A model generated the notes under the pieces. The model was given only the letters and a program-made list of their open reading frames with translations, searched no databases and was not told where the DNA came from. A stretch of 64,000 bases of DNA from positions 31,694,501 through 31,758,500 of the forward strand of contig CM065378.1 in NCBI GenBank assembly GCA_033060915.1. Reading direction: 5' to 3'. Of this stretch, positions 49,569-61,240 are shown piece after piece. Both the position numbers and the translations under genes were made by a program. The DNA comes from Euryodendron excelsum. Taxonomy: Eukaryota > Streptophyta > Magnoliopsida > Ericales > Pentaphylacaceae. Numbering within the stretch: the stretch's first letter is position 1; every line of letters begins with the position of its first letter.

Positions 49569-50030
49569 AGAGGCAGAACTAGGATTTCCTTTTGGGGGTG
49601 CCGAAATAGAACACAAATTGGTTTTTACCTATTGATATAATTATTATATAGTAATGTTTGCTTTACACATGTTTTTAAATTCAAGCTCTATGAATATATT
49701 AAAATGCAAGACTAAATTTCTATATAAAAACAAACCAACTTTTTTTTCTTTTGATAAGTGAAAAACAAACCAACTTCTATTGAACATTAGAAAAATAAGG
49801 AAAAAAATTTCAAATTAATTGTTTCGTAAAACAAAAATTGGATAGAAGCCACGGTTCACTATATAAAAATTACAAAAAAATTTATTAAATTAATGCCTTA
49901 AGAAAAGTTTTAAATTATGAGATGTGGGAATAAAATAATATTTACTGGACTTTTATATATATATATATATACATTATACATATAAGAGGGTTCAAGAAAA
50001 GTCAGAGGGTGCCGAGGGAAAGCCATCTCC
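49569..50030. mobile_element. MITE/retro-relic with GGCAGAACTAGG end
   Basis: The left edge (CAGAGGCAGAACTAGGATTT, then TTGGGGGTGCCG) resembles the family inserted in MAX1 intron 2. A related GGGTGCCGAGGG block near 50.01 kb suggests the other end. There is no coding sequence, and the boundaries are approximate. Confidence 0.3.
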
Positions 50031-50552
50031 AAGTAAATTTACATTGGATTGGAGGCTTTTAGTTTTTGAGCAATCCTAACGTCTTACCAACTGACATATG
50101 TTCTTTTTTGTTTTCTTCTTCTTCCCCCTAAAAGATCTGGCACGGGTTGTTTGTATTAACTTAATTATCAGTTTATTTAGCTCTTTATTTGCCTTTATTA
50201 ACTTTTTCAATTAAAATTTAACTTTTTTTTATATTTTTTTAATAATTTTAACCTTTTTTTAACTGAAAACATCAAAAATAATAAAAAGATGTATAAGCTA
50301 GATATATATGTGTATATATATATTTGCAGCAAGATGCCAAGATCTTAACAATTATTTTCTCAAACTGTCACCGCTCACACGAACTATGTAAAGTTTTTAT
50401 GTTGTATAAATGATGATGATTAACAACAAAAGAGCGTGAGGAATGATCTATCTCGAGATCTCATGCATAACATAGGAATCAACCAATCAGAAAGAAGTCT
50501 AATAGTTAGATAGTACTTAGTACTCATCTCTATTAAATTATGTCATATAAAA

Positions 50553-50883
50553 GGGTGTTTGGATAGCGGTTTAAAAGCCATTAGCTACAAATTATAAATT
50601 ATTTTTAAAGCAACTTTTTAAGTGACTTTTTACAAAAGCATGTGAAATCTATAAGCTACCTTTTTAACTGATGGTTTCATAAACAGTATTTTTAAGTGAC
50701 CTTTTTCATCGATTGTTTAGAGGTGACCCAAATAACGGTTCAAAAATAAGCTACAAGCTAAAAAATAAATTATGTTCAAACGCCTACAACAACAACAATA
50801 TATTTAAGTGACTTTTTTGAAGTGAGCCAAATAACGGTTCAAAAATAAGTTACAAGTAAAAAATAAATTATGTCTAAACACCT
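50553..50883. mobile_element. MITE-like element (GGGTGTTTGG family)
   Basis: The left arm GGGTGTTTGGATAGCGGTTT is mirrored by the right end (complement GGTGTTTAGACATAATTT). Internal direct repeats of an 'aataacggttcaaaaataag' segment occur at about 50.73 and 50.83 kb. Flanking octamers ATATAAAA and TTATAATA match at 6 of 8. Confidence 0.55.
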
Positions 50884-52521
50884 TATAATAACATAAATTT
50901 ATTATTAATAGAGACTTTTAATGAAACAAATAATACAAAGTGAAATATAATAAATATAAGTACCGCAAAATTTTGTACTAACAAACAAATGGACATTTTC
51001 TTTTTCGGTTGAATGAATAGGCCACTCCTTGTGGCTGCCAACTTATAAGCTGTTATAAGTTTAAGCTATAATAATTTCTTTGTGCCATTACTCCAAGCAT
51101 GTCTGCCCATGGAACTGCATACACATGAATAACTTCAAAGTTTGTTATAGGTCAAGGGTAGGCCAAAACCCACTTCAAAGATCTTTCCCATTTAAGGTAA
51201 AAAAGAGACAGTCCATTACGTGGGGAAGAGCTTAACCCCACAATCATATCAATGGTATCTTTTTGCCTTTGGATTTGGAAAAGACAGCTCAGTGATGACA
51301 ACTACTACTACCACCATTACACACACAAACACATATATATATATCTTTACTTTTACAGCCACAAGCACAACCTTAGATGAGTGCCATGACCTTTGTTGAC
51401 TTCACACGTGGCACTCGTATAGCGTTGATGCACAAACTTCCTAGGCCCCACCTAGAAGCGTAACCTAAAAAGAATCTATAATTGAATCTTTCAGAAAGGC
51501 AAACCCTACGCAACAATCATACATATATAGTTGATTAGTGGAGGTTATGCCTAAACCAATATGGTTTTTAAATTTTTTTTTTAACACAAGTGATTTTGAA
51601 CTTTTTGTTGAAATCGAACTTGGTCAAAAAATTATGATTTAAAAACACAACTTTAGATCTTATTTTATATCTTTAAAAAATGACTTTAAACGTGAAATTA
51701 TATTTTGAAGTCACAATTTTTACAAGACTCCAGAACAAAATTGAAACGATAAAAATTATGTTTTTAAATCACAACTTATATTGTGTTTTATAAATAAATT
51801 TTAAATCACCCGACTTTAAAAAATAAGTTTAAAAATAATCCTACTTTTGTAATAAACTCGGTGGCACTGCAATATCAGCTGGGGTTCACATTTTTCCTGA
51901 GCCCGAAATGAGATGACAACGTCACGCGGCGAGTGTTCTTCATCCGCCACTAATGTTGAATTTATGGTTTTTTAAAAAGAAAGAATTGAGAATTGTACAA
52001 CCCATGTATGATGTACCCAACCCCAAGTACCTTAATGGTCAGGTTCGGTTCACACCAAGTCTCAAACTTATTTTTAGTCTAAAGTTCCCAAAAGCCTCTC
52101 TAACTACTTTATCTTTATTCTTGCTTTTCTTTTCTTCTCTTCTTTTAGAGAAGTGCAGTCATGGTTGCTTTGGCTTCTTCTTGGGGTTTTCACTTTAAAT
52201 ATACAGTTCTTTCTTGTTCTTTTTTGGACTATGTTTGGTTTGAACCTTTTGCTTAACAATCGTTTTCTTTCTTAATCACCAACACCTCCCCCCAGACTGT
52301 TCTGCAAACAATCTTAGAGTGCCTCATCAGATTTCTCGCAATATGGAGGGCACACTCTGATCATTATTAAAGGAGAAAACAAGTGAATTACTAAAATAAT
52401 TCTGCTTTTGCTCTGCAAAACACCAAGACCAATTAGCATACACAGTGGAAACCGGTGGCCGAGCCCACTGCTTAAGTAGCTCATTTTTAGCACAAAAAAC
52501 ACCCTAATTGTATAATGGATG

Positions 52522-52553
52522 CATCATCATCATCATCATCATCGTCATCATCA
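52522..52553. repeat. (ATC)n microsatellite
   Basis: About ten ATC units with one GTC interruption. Confidence 0.88.
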
Positions 52554-54557
52554 TTACAAATTTAAGTGCAGAATATCCACTGTATCTCTAAGAAAGAATT
52601 GTGTGCGTTTGTGTATCTGTCGAGGTTATAATATATGGTATAAACTTAACCTTGTGTGTTAAACATATTTTATGTTCATACTGGTATTCTTCTGAAAAGT
52701 CCTCTTTTCATCTCTCAGCATTTCCCCCCAATTCTAGCTATAATTTCCCAGCTCCCAACTAAATAGGCAGTGAAAAAGAGTATCCTGTCCCATATACATA
52801 TGTGATGTGTCTGCTTTATTCTTTAGTGCTCTTTTCATATGGATGGAGCAATAGACCATGCCTTCGAATGCTTTTCTTTTTTTCTTTTCTTTTGTGGCAG
52901 AGGAATTTTGCAGATCGGAAAGATCTTTACTTAAGCTTTCATAATTACGAGTGCCATCCTCCTAAGTTTAAGCTTTGCAAGCCAAAGAGAAGAACAGAAA
53001 TAACTTTCTCAGAACAACTTTCTTCAAGTACTTCTGTGTTATAAAGAAAATTACCACTTCTCAAGCTGTGTTGACTATGATACGTCTAACTTTAGATAAA
53101 ATTTCATTGCTTGATGTCTATTTTTTAACATTTGAGTGTGTAAAACATGAAGATTTACCAATATAGCTTGATTTCTTTTATATATCTTTTTAGTTTTCTT
53201 GCTTTTCAGCAATTTCATGCTAACTAAACACGTTTTCCGCGTTTTCATCATGGTTTGGATTGATACACCTTGGCTAGTTTCAAACTAAACCACCCATTTG
53301 GGACAGCAAAAGTTGGCTGTGATAACGATCTTACATACAACTCGGTTTGAATGCTTTTGTCAAACTTTCTCGGCCAAGAATAAAATGGTAAAATCGGATC
53401 CCTGCAGAAGAGGACCTTTTACAATAATAAGTCTCAAGAATTTTAGTATGGCTAGCATTAGTCTTTTCTACTTATGTTGCCTCTTCTTTAAATGTTACAG
53501 CAATTTTGTGTCAAACTAAAAGAGTGGAGCACAGACCAAGCTGCAGTAGTTTTAGATGAGGGTGGCCAAAAAGGGCAGAGAAATATTTTCCAAGTTAATT
53601 TGGTTACAACGAAAATGAGGGACAAAAAAATAAAAGGATCAACTTTTGATCTTAGATGTCATTTTATTTGTCTTGTTCCTTGATTTCTGACAGCTTGTAA
53701 TAAACTTCCAGTTTTAAAACTTTATATTTGTTAGAAAGTATAGGGAGATTTTTTTTCCTTCCTTTTTTCTTATCCTCCAATGCTAAGTACCATATGATTA
53801 AGAGAATTACATGACAGCCTCAGTTGAAATCTTGCTGCTACTACCTCCCCTGTCGACCAATAAAATTAACTCCTACATTTTTCAATGATACACATGCAGA
53901 GCAAGGATAGTAGTTCTCTATATAACTAAGCACATCTGAATGAGAAAAAAACAAAGTAGAAGAGTGTTGTTGCTTCCAAAAGCACTAAAGCAGTAGTCTT
54001 GTGCGCGTGTGCGCGTGAGATATATATAGAGAGAGAGAGCACCTGACTGATCCCTAGCCTTGTGCAGTGCTATGACTCCCACAAGAACTAGCATCCTGTG
54101 GCAGATATAAACTCCCAAGGCCCCGTTCCAATAAGCCTGCATGTATTCAAGTTCAAAAGGTTTCACAAACACAATTTTACGGTTTCTAACAATGCCTCAA
54201 GGGAGAAATAAACAGAAAAAGTTTGCTCCTCTTCTAAATAAAAAACGCCTCCCTCGTCCTTGGAATGAGCGAATTTTATGTTGGAATGATGAAGAAAGGA
54301 TGATATGATGATTAACAATCACACAAAAAATCCTAACTAGTATCTGTTCTTTTATTTGCTAACCAAAAAATCAAGTTGTAATTGCCAGAGCCTCAAAAAA
54401 GCTACACAGGCAAATGTATCTCATCTACAGGTACATATCGCACATCAACTGTATCAAACAAATTTGTGCCGCAACAAGATTTCTGTTGCTCTGACATTGC
54501 CGTATTTTGCTCTAAAGCCTTTAGACGAGATGAACAAACTGAGAAAAGAATGTCCAG

Positions 54558-55190
54558 CTACAACCGACCCCAATTCATGAACTTCTTCACCTCATCATAC
54601 AAAACCAATATGGCAGCAGCACCAGTACTCCTAAACATATTTGAAAGAGCACCACGATAAAATGAAGCCACTCCCTCTGTCCGATAAATCTTTCTCCAGC
54701 ACTCCAGGGTGCTGCTATACATTGGCTGTTCTAAGCCAGACTGCATCATCATTCGCCTCCTAACTGTATCCATTGGATATGACAGCAATCCGGCAGACGT
54801 TGTGACTGCCTGAGCCACCACCCAACGCTTCCATAATGGCAACTCCGGTTTAGATTCTTCTGACATAATCTCTTTTATGGTATCAAAGCCTCCAAAGTAA
54901 AGGCCCCTGTGAACAACCATCCCATGAAGAGAGGCAGGAAGTCCCCTGTAAATCCCTCGGATACCATCTTTCATATATATAATACTCAGGAAATGACTGA
55001 TGCCTCGAAACTGACGAGCCTCAGTTCTTCCAAGGTCAGCAGCAAGGCGGGTATGTGCAATATCAAGTGGGTAGATGATGATCAATGTTGTGCAACCGGC
55101 TGCAGCTCCAGCAATGAAGTTGGCAGATGCACCAGATACAAAATGACGGTGTTGAGAGTTGCCACTACGTAAGATGTTTCTATAGAGATC
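54558..55190 (-). CDS. PM-ANT1: PM-ANT1-like adenine nucleotide carrier, 3' exon (partial)
   Basis: The minus-strand exon 55190-54558 encodes 210 residues plus stop. It begins DLYRNILRSGNSQHRHFVSG after a clear acceptor (TCTCTCCACAG). Two of the three mitochondrial-carrier repeats are present: YPLDIAHTRLAADLGR with YRGLPASLHGMVVHRGLYFG, and YPMDTVRRRMMMQSG with YRGALSNMFRSTGAAAILV. RRRMMM is the ADP/ATP-carrier signature. The sequence closely follows Arabidopsis PM-ANT1 (At5g56450), a plasma-membrane adenine nucleotide transporter with a role in anther/pollen development. The first repeat (about 100-120 residues) should be an upstream exon at higher coordinates, but I did not find it before the window end. 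Reading through the intron from an ATG at 55220 (MALTNSFSPQ) gives no carrier sequence and is rejected. Either the intron is very long or the gene is truncated. Confidence 0.88.
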   Translation of the reverse strand, partial: DLYRNILRSGNSQHRHFVSGASANFIAGAAAGCTTLIIIYPLDIAHTRLAADLGRTEARQFRGISHFLSIIYMKDGIRGIYRGLPASLHGMVVHRGLYFGGFDTIKEIMSEESKPELPLWKRWVVAQAVTTSAGLLSYPMDTVRRRMMMQSGLEQPMYSSTLECWRKIYRTEGVASFYRGALSNMFRSTGAAAILVLYDEVKKFMNWGRL

Positions 55191-55655
55191 CTGTGGAGAG
55201 AAAGAATTGGTTAAGGCCATGAACTCATAAAAACACCCTTCAAAAATTTAAAATATACTTAATGAACATTGGCTGCAGTAAAAAAGCTGGTTATCAATAA
55301 AGTACATATGCTTGAGCTGATATTAACTTCAATGTGTTATGTCTCAACATCACAAATTTCAACACTTCTTCTATGATTGAAAGAATTCAAGACCAAACAT
55401 AGTAGAAAGTTTATATAAAACTTTCTTATTGATCACATCAAGAAACAAAACTAAATCCCAATACATGTATGCAAACCCTCATTTATCAGCACATAAAGGT
55501 TAAGCGAGTTTTTCTCAAAATAAATCCCCCTTCAAAACTATTTCTTGATCCGCAATGTTTCAAGAACCCCATTCTACTGCAACAGATCCACGCCAACAAG
55601 TGACTTAACTAACATCTGTAATTCAAATAGGCAGCTACTGTATCATTTTTGTCAT

Positions 55656-55680
55656 GGAGAGAGAGAGAGAGAGAGAGAGA
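55656..55680. repeat. (GA)n microsatellite
   Basis: About 12 GA units. Confidence 0.85.
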
Positions 55681-57315
55681 CAGAGTGAGTTAGGCAAAGT
55701 GTGATGATAAGACAGCTTGAATTATTCAAAACTACCATTCACCTGACTTCTTTTAGTTGGAACAAGTGACACAGAAATAATGCATAATAGTGAAGTGATT
55801 GTTATGAAAATTGCCCAAAGTTGGACGTTGAATAATGTAAGTAGCCATTGTTTCAATCAGTAATTTAATGATCGCACAGCATGACCTCCAGTCAAAGGGG
55901 AAATCTTTCAACACCACCGTTGAGGGGAGTAAGTCCTTTCTCCACTAACCCTGACCTGGACAAAAAGTAATCTTCCCTGAAGTAACTCCATTTCACCTTC
56001 ACCCATTTCTTCTATTGAAAAACACATTAATGTAACCAATAATGAATTTCCGGTTGCCCAAATCAGTGTCATGCTAATGCATACAGACGTTATAGAAGGA
56101 AATGCAATTGCACGCCCAAATTAGTGTCATGCTAATGCATAGTGGTCTATTTGAGAAAATAGCAATTGCAAGTACTATTACAACAGACTACTTTCCTAAA
56201 CACAAAATGGTCTTTCTGATTCTTAAAAACCAGGTGGTGCCCGGTCCAATCCGGTATCACTTCAGCGGTAAAATTGTTCTGTACAAAGACATGAACAGCA
56301 TCCAGAAGCTAATGTAAACCTCAATACACATAATAGTTGTACAGATGACATTGAAGTAATATGCTTTTAATGCCCCATAATACAGTGCAAGTATCTTGGA
56401 ATTTGTATTCTAGAAACTCATTCCTTATAAAGAAAGCTAAATCAATAAAATGCAAATCCATCAAAAGGGCATCACAAAATTTATATCACGGGTATGCCAT
56501 CAAACTATAGGGGAAAAAAATGAGACTAGAAAAAAAGACTGTAAGTGTGTCTTATATGAAATGCCTACAAATTATCCAATAAAAGACACTAAAGTTCAAG
56601 TAATGGTGTGCCTTAAGACAGGTGGTGCTCAAAAGACTCTTCTGCTCAAATTTAATGGAAGTCCATAATGATCTCTATGTTAGGGATTGAAACTATGTTA
56701 TCTAGACTCAGGTACGGTTGTCGGGTGCGGCATGTGTCTAAGCGTCAGATACATCTAATTCTCATGTCCAAGCATACTCGGACATGGCTATATTTCATGC
56801 TTTCTAAATATTCTTTTTATTTATTTAAGGTAAAATGATATATACAAACTTAAATATAACATTTTATGCTTAAAATAGAAGTCTCATACATAGTTCTATA
56901 GTAAACTCAATTATTTATACATACTTCTAATATGCATGTCCAACTAGTCATATCAGACTCATATTTCATACCCTTGTGCAAGTGTCTGACACGGGTATTC
57001 CACAAATTTAGAAGAGTCCAAATAACATAGAATTGACGCACAACTTATGAGATGTATTGCTGGAGCAATCCATAAATTTCATATTGTGGGTGATTATATT
57101 TGCTCTTGAGGAATAGACTTACGGTAGGCCATAGCATTCTAAAAATGCCAAGAAGAACAATTGGAACCAGCTCAGAGATTTTTCAATTGTATTGGGCTCT
57201 GCAAGCATGCAAATCCCAAGAAACACATATCCCATGCACATGAGTTTATGTCCTTTTCATTAACAGGTTATTGAAGCGCCAAGTTCCATTGATGGCTCTT
57301 TAAATCTTGAGAAAA

Positions 57316-57796
57316 CTAAGAAGCACGGACACTCTTAAGAAGGTTTCGTGGCGGTATTTGACATGACACTTTTCGGACACACCTCGACGTGCATAGGACA
57401 CAAGTCTAAACTTGTCGTATCTTTTTAATTTTTTAAAACTGCTTGGAGGATATACGTGTCTGTCACTTGGACATCCACATCCATCTTTAGACACACATGA
57501 AATAGGTTGCAAGTTTGAAAAAATAATTTGAGATCCAATTATAAAATAAGAACAACGAGATTTTATCTTTAGTTTGACATTTAAGTTATGAAATATATGG
57601 TTTTATTTTTAATTAGTGTTATCTTGGAATTTTTTCAATATCTTTAGATTAAATTTTTTCTATATTTGACATATAAAAAATATACAAAATATATATTTTT
57701 GCCGTGTCGTGCCTTACATTTTTTGAACATCGACGTATCAATGTGTCAGTGTCATGTCATGTCTGTCGCATGTCCGTATCTATGCTGCTTAGGTAG
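57316..57796. mobile_element. MITE-like element with AAGCACGGACAC end
   Basis: The left edge CTAAGAAGCACGGACACTCT and the right edge (complement CTAAGCAGCATAGATACGGA) are inverted. Both ends are rich in GACAC/GTGTC/TGTCCG repeats around an AT-rich core. A second copy starts at about 63953 at the window end. Confidence 0.55.
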
Positions 57797-58025
57797 AAAG
57801 ATAAAGTAACTATGCTTAGAAAGGAAGCAGGAGATTCAGATCCTTGTTAGTGGTTTAAGAATTTCAATATTAGGATATTGCAAATTAATTGAGGCTAATT
57901 TATACCACCTATAATTAATTATCTGCTATTACCATAGTCACTACTACATAATGCTATTCCAAAATGAAAAGGGTATATTCAAACATCATGCCACTATGCC
58001 TAGGTCCACAAAGTAGAACAATGAC

Positions 58026-58054
58026 CTCCTCCTCCTCCTCCTCCTCCTCCTCCT
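58026..58054. repeat. (CTC)n microsatellite
   Basis: Nine to ten CTC units. Confidence 0.88.
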
Positions 58055-58752
58055 AATACTGAAGTCTTCAATAAGACTATGCCCAACTACTACCAAAAGT
58101 GAACTGGTTTCACACATAGTAGTGCTTAAGCTGATGCTAGTACATTTTGCTAATAGTAAAGTATTGTTTGGCTTTGCCACTAAGAAAAACAACCATACAT
58201 CTCATAATCAATCAAGAATATTAACACCATGCTTCGCTATTGCTTCTCCTCTAGGGAATAGCTGCACAATATCTTGCCACATCAACTAATAGATTTAAGC
58301 ATACTCATACCCTATCTGTGTCCTTGTTAACCTTCCCCCCTCCTTAGAATACTAGCCAATATAATTTCTCACTGCAGGTGGTTCCAATAATTCTCCTCCT
58401 ACTTAAATCTGGTTTAATTTTTCTTCTAGAAACTATTAATCTTCCCAAAGGCTTTGCTTTTTTTTAATTTATTACAATGTCTCTATTCGTCTTCCTCAGT
58501 ATCCACATTTCTACTGCCCTTGTTTAGAGACTTTTCTTTGTCACATTTAGGTGGTAATAGTGGGCCCTCTGAGAAGTTATGGAAGGTACTCAATGATGCT
58601 AGACCATCGGAGGTGGAGAGGTGAGAGTCATGATTGTCGGAAAGCGAAAGAGGCAACAATGAGCCAGGATCTTTGGAGGGGTTAAGGTAATTGCTATTGT
58701 TGCTTTTGCTTGGTAATGATTTTCTTGGAGGGGCTGACCACTTTATATTATA

Positions 58753-58936
58753 GGTGAGCCAATCTTCAAGGGCCAGCCCACCCATAAAGGGTATCATGCG
58801 CTCAACATCTGACTAAGAGGTGGTTAGCACGCCCTCACAAATTTGGTGAGCCAATCTTCAAGGGCAAGCCCACCCATAAACGGTATCATGCGCTCAACAT
58901 CTGACTAAGAGGTGGTTGGCACGCCCTCACAAATTC
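58753..58936. repeat. 92-bp tandem duplication
   Basis: The unit beginning GGTGAGCCAATCTTCAAGGG at 58753 recurs at 58845 with about four substitutions. It sits at the end of a 104-codon minus-strand open frame (58797-58483) that matches no family I know. Confidence 0.92.
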
Positions 58937-59327
58937 GCCATGTTGAGGATCAACCATGTAGCCCTGCAATGACAAATTCCTCAAACGTAATTAGGAATTT
59001 GGCTTAAGACTCTATAGAGGTGGCTGGGCGTCCTCCCAGAGAGAAGCTCAGAGAATGCTATAAGTCTCTTTGTTTTTGTTACGATGGCTTCATCTGATTG
59101 TCCATTAGTGGTGGCCTCTCTCTCTCCCCCTCTCTCTCATAAGAACAGGTCCTATGCAGGACGTTCTGGGGTTGCTTGGGCTCTCCATGACCACGACACT
59201 AACTCCGAGGGGGTTCTTACGTCCGACTCTCAACCTACGATGTTGAGGGTGTCTTTGAGAACTTGATTGGAGATACCTCTGATAACTATGCTAGAGGCGG
59301 GCCTTAGAGGCCGTCTTGGGAAAACGT

Positions 59328-59600
59328 CATAGGAGAGAACAAGGCATGACACATTCTGGTGGAAGTGCTTTGCTTTGAGTTAAAGATATAACGGGTTCGA
59401 ATGAAGATACCTAGATCAAGCCAAGGGGGTGCCTTGAGTGGGCTAGTGCTACATAGGAGAGAGCAAGGCGTGGAGTGTGCTCAGGTGGTGGCTCTTGTGG
59501 CCAAGCCACAAAGTGGAGCACTTTGCCTTGAGCCAAAAGTATAGCGGCCTTGAGCACAAATACATTGGACAAGCCAAGGGTGCCTAGAATAGGCTAGTGC
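59328..59600. repeat. Diverged tandem duplication of about 125-150 bp
   Basis: Copies start CATAGGAGAGAACAAGGC (59328) and CATAGGAGAGAGCAAGGC (59452). They share the block from AAGTGCTTTGC/GGAGCACTTTGC to GGGCTAGTGC/AGGCTAGTGC. It is probably part of a retrotransposon-derived region extending from about 58.8 to 59.8 kb. Confidence 0.75.
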
Positions 59601-60523
59601 ATGGGCTTAAATTGGGCGCTCCGTGCACCATTCTTGTTTGGATGAGGCTTGACCCATGGGGGAGCTTGAGGCTTGACACATGGCACCATATTGGAGGAGA
59701 TTCTGACATTCTAGCAATGACATGGCAGTGATTGTATCTGGCCGGCATGGATGACGCCACTCATTGTTCAGTGGTCTCACCTAAACCCACTAAAAAAAGA
59801 ACATTATGATTTCTTATTATGTATAAATCTTATTTTTGGGGAATATTGAACCCTCTAATATGAGGGGTTTGAACCCCACATTTGAGTAAGGTCAATGAGT
59901 CTGGCAAAAAAATCTAATAGGTAGGTAGCAATTATGTTTTTTTGGGTATTACCTATCAGCAAATAAATAGATATAAAGTATAAACAACCAATAAGAAGGA
60001 TCTTGACAAAGATGAGAATAGACAAATTAAGGGGAATAAAAATGTAAAAGCGTAGCCATAATTATTCCCATGGTATGTAGCAATAGCTTGCATCCATGTG
60101 GTCGGTGTTCTCAACAGTCTAACGCATCTCCTCCATAAATAACATCATGTTAACAACGTATCAAACACAAATTCTGGTGTACAGGGAAAAAGGAAGAACA
60201 AAATAATTTTTGTACATTAAAAAGTTGAAGGAAGGACCTAAAGTCAAATATTTCATGACAACTTCATCAGTCAACAACAAGGAAATACGAGGACTATTTA
60301 GTGCAAGTGTTAGATACAGCCAGACCCCTAACTTTTCCAACTGTCCCAGAAGTAATAATCTCTAATCTTATTCAGTTGTGAGTCTTGCGACTGAAGACGA
60401 AGCTATCACACAGCCAATTGTGTTCATATTCCCTTCCTGTAAATAGATTCCCTTTCCGTCACTAAGATCCACCAAATTGATCAATTATAGAAGACGCGTA
60501 GCTAAAACGTTGCAAATGATGCT

Positions 60524-60808
60524 TCAAGCCCCAGCAGTACAAGCTGAGGAAGAAGGTCCATGCCAAACTTTTTCTTTTGCTGGTGGATGGTTCATGACAC
60601 CTTTGTCAAAGATGGCAACCCACTTCCCGAAAAAATGCCCATCTCCAGGGGCAATATTCATCCTAATGATGAAGGCAGCCCCAAGGGTCAATTCCAGTTC
60701 TGGGATGAGTTTTAAACCACAAGCATGCAGAGATTCCCCTGCCAGTGAAAAAGGGGGAAAGTGGAAGATTTCTTCAATGATGGTCGTAAATGTAGTAACA
60801 ACACAGGT
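60524..60808 (-). other. Unassigned 94-codon minus-strand open frame
   Basis: A stop-to-stop frame with reasonable composition, containing GESLHACGLKLIPELELTLG and MNIAPGDGHFFGKWVAIFDK. No ATG lies near its start, the first Met being 47 codons from the end. I do not recognise it. It could be an exon or a decayed gene fragment. The overlapping plus-strand frame (60477-60824) has less protein-like composition. Confidence 0.25.
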
Positions 60809-60852
60809 TCAAATAATAAATTGAGCTAACCACATGCCTAGGTCAAAAGCAA

Positions 60853-61240
60853 GGCCTAAAGCAACTCCAACAGGCTCTTTAAACTTGGCTTGTTAGCTAT
60901 TTTAGCTAGCCAAGTGCCTTAAAATTCGTTTCCAACATGGTAGCTATTCCACTAGCTAAAATAGCTAACCCCCTTTTGGCTCTCTAAATGTAGAGAGCCA
61001 CATTCAACTCTCTAAACGTTAAATAATAATTTCTTTCTCAATCTCTCTCTTTCTCTCTCCTCCTTTTTTCTCTTTTCCTGAAGTGTGTGTCAAAAAAAAA
61101 AGAATAATTTATGAAGTAGCTAGTCAAAATAGAGAGCATTGTTAGAGAACATATTGAAAAATTGCTAGTTAAAATAGAGATTGTAATTTTTTAGTATATT
61201 TTGGCTAGCTATTTTAGCTAGTAGTGTTGGCGATGGAGGC
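60853..61240. mobile_element. MITE-like element with TAGCTATTTTAGCTAG arms
   Basis: The self-complementary TTAGCTATTTTAGCTAGCCA near the left end (about 60.89 kb) and GGCTAGCTATTTTAGCTAGT near the right end (61.20 kb) lie inside outer ends CAACTCCAACAGG and CCAACACTACT (complement). The core is AT-rich and non-coding. Confidence 0.55.

Larger units (their letters stand above)
46949..54557. other. Intergenic region between glutaredoxin and nucleotide carrier
   Basis: About 7.6 kb without a supported gene. It contains TA, GT, GA and ATC microsatellites, one or two MITEs (about 49.57-50.03 and 50.55-50.88 kb), a G-box at 48202-48207 and AT-rich DNA. The last several hundred bases (about 53.9-54.55 kb) may be 3' untranslated sequence of the carrier gene. 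Confidence 0.55.
55191..58480. other. Region upstream of the carrier exon: intron or intergenic
   Basis: There is no supported coding exon. It holds a GA microsatellite, a 480-bp palindromic element (57.3-57.8 kb) and a CTC microsatellite. If the carrier gene is complete, this is intron. Confidence 0.5.

Noticed and set aside
58483..58797. 104-codon minus-strand frame
   Set aside because: It ends in a tandemly duplicated segment and resembles no known protein; treated as part of the repeat-rich region.
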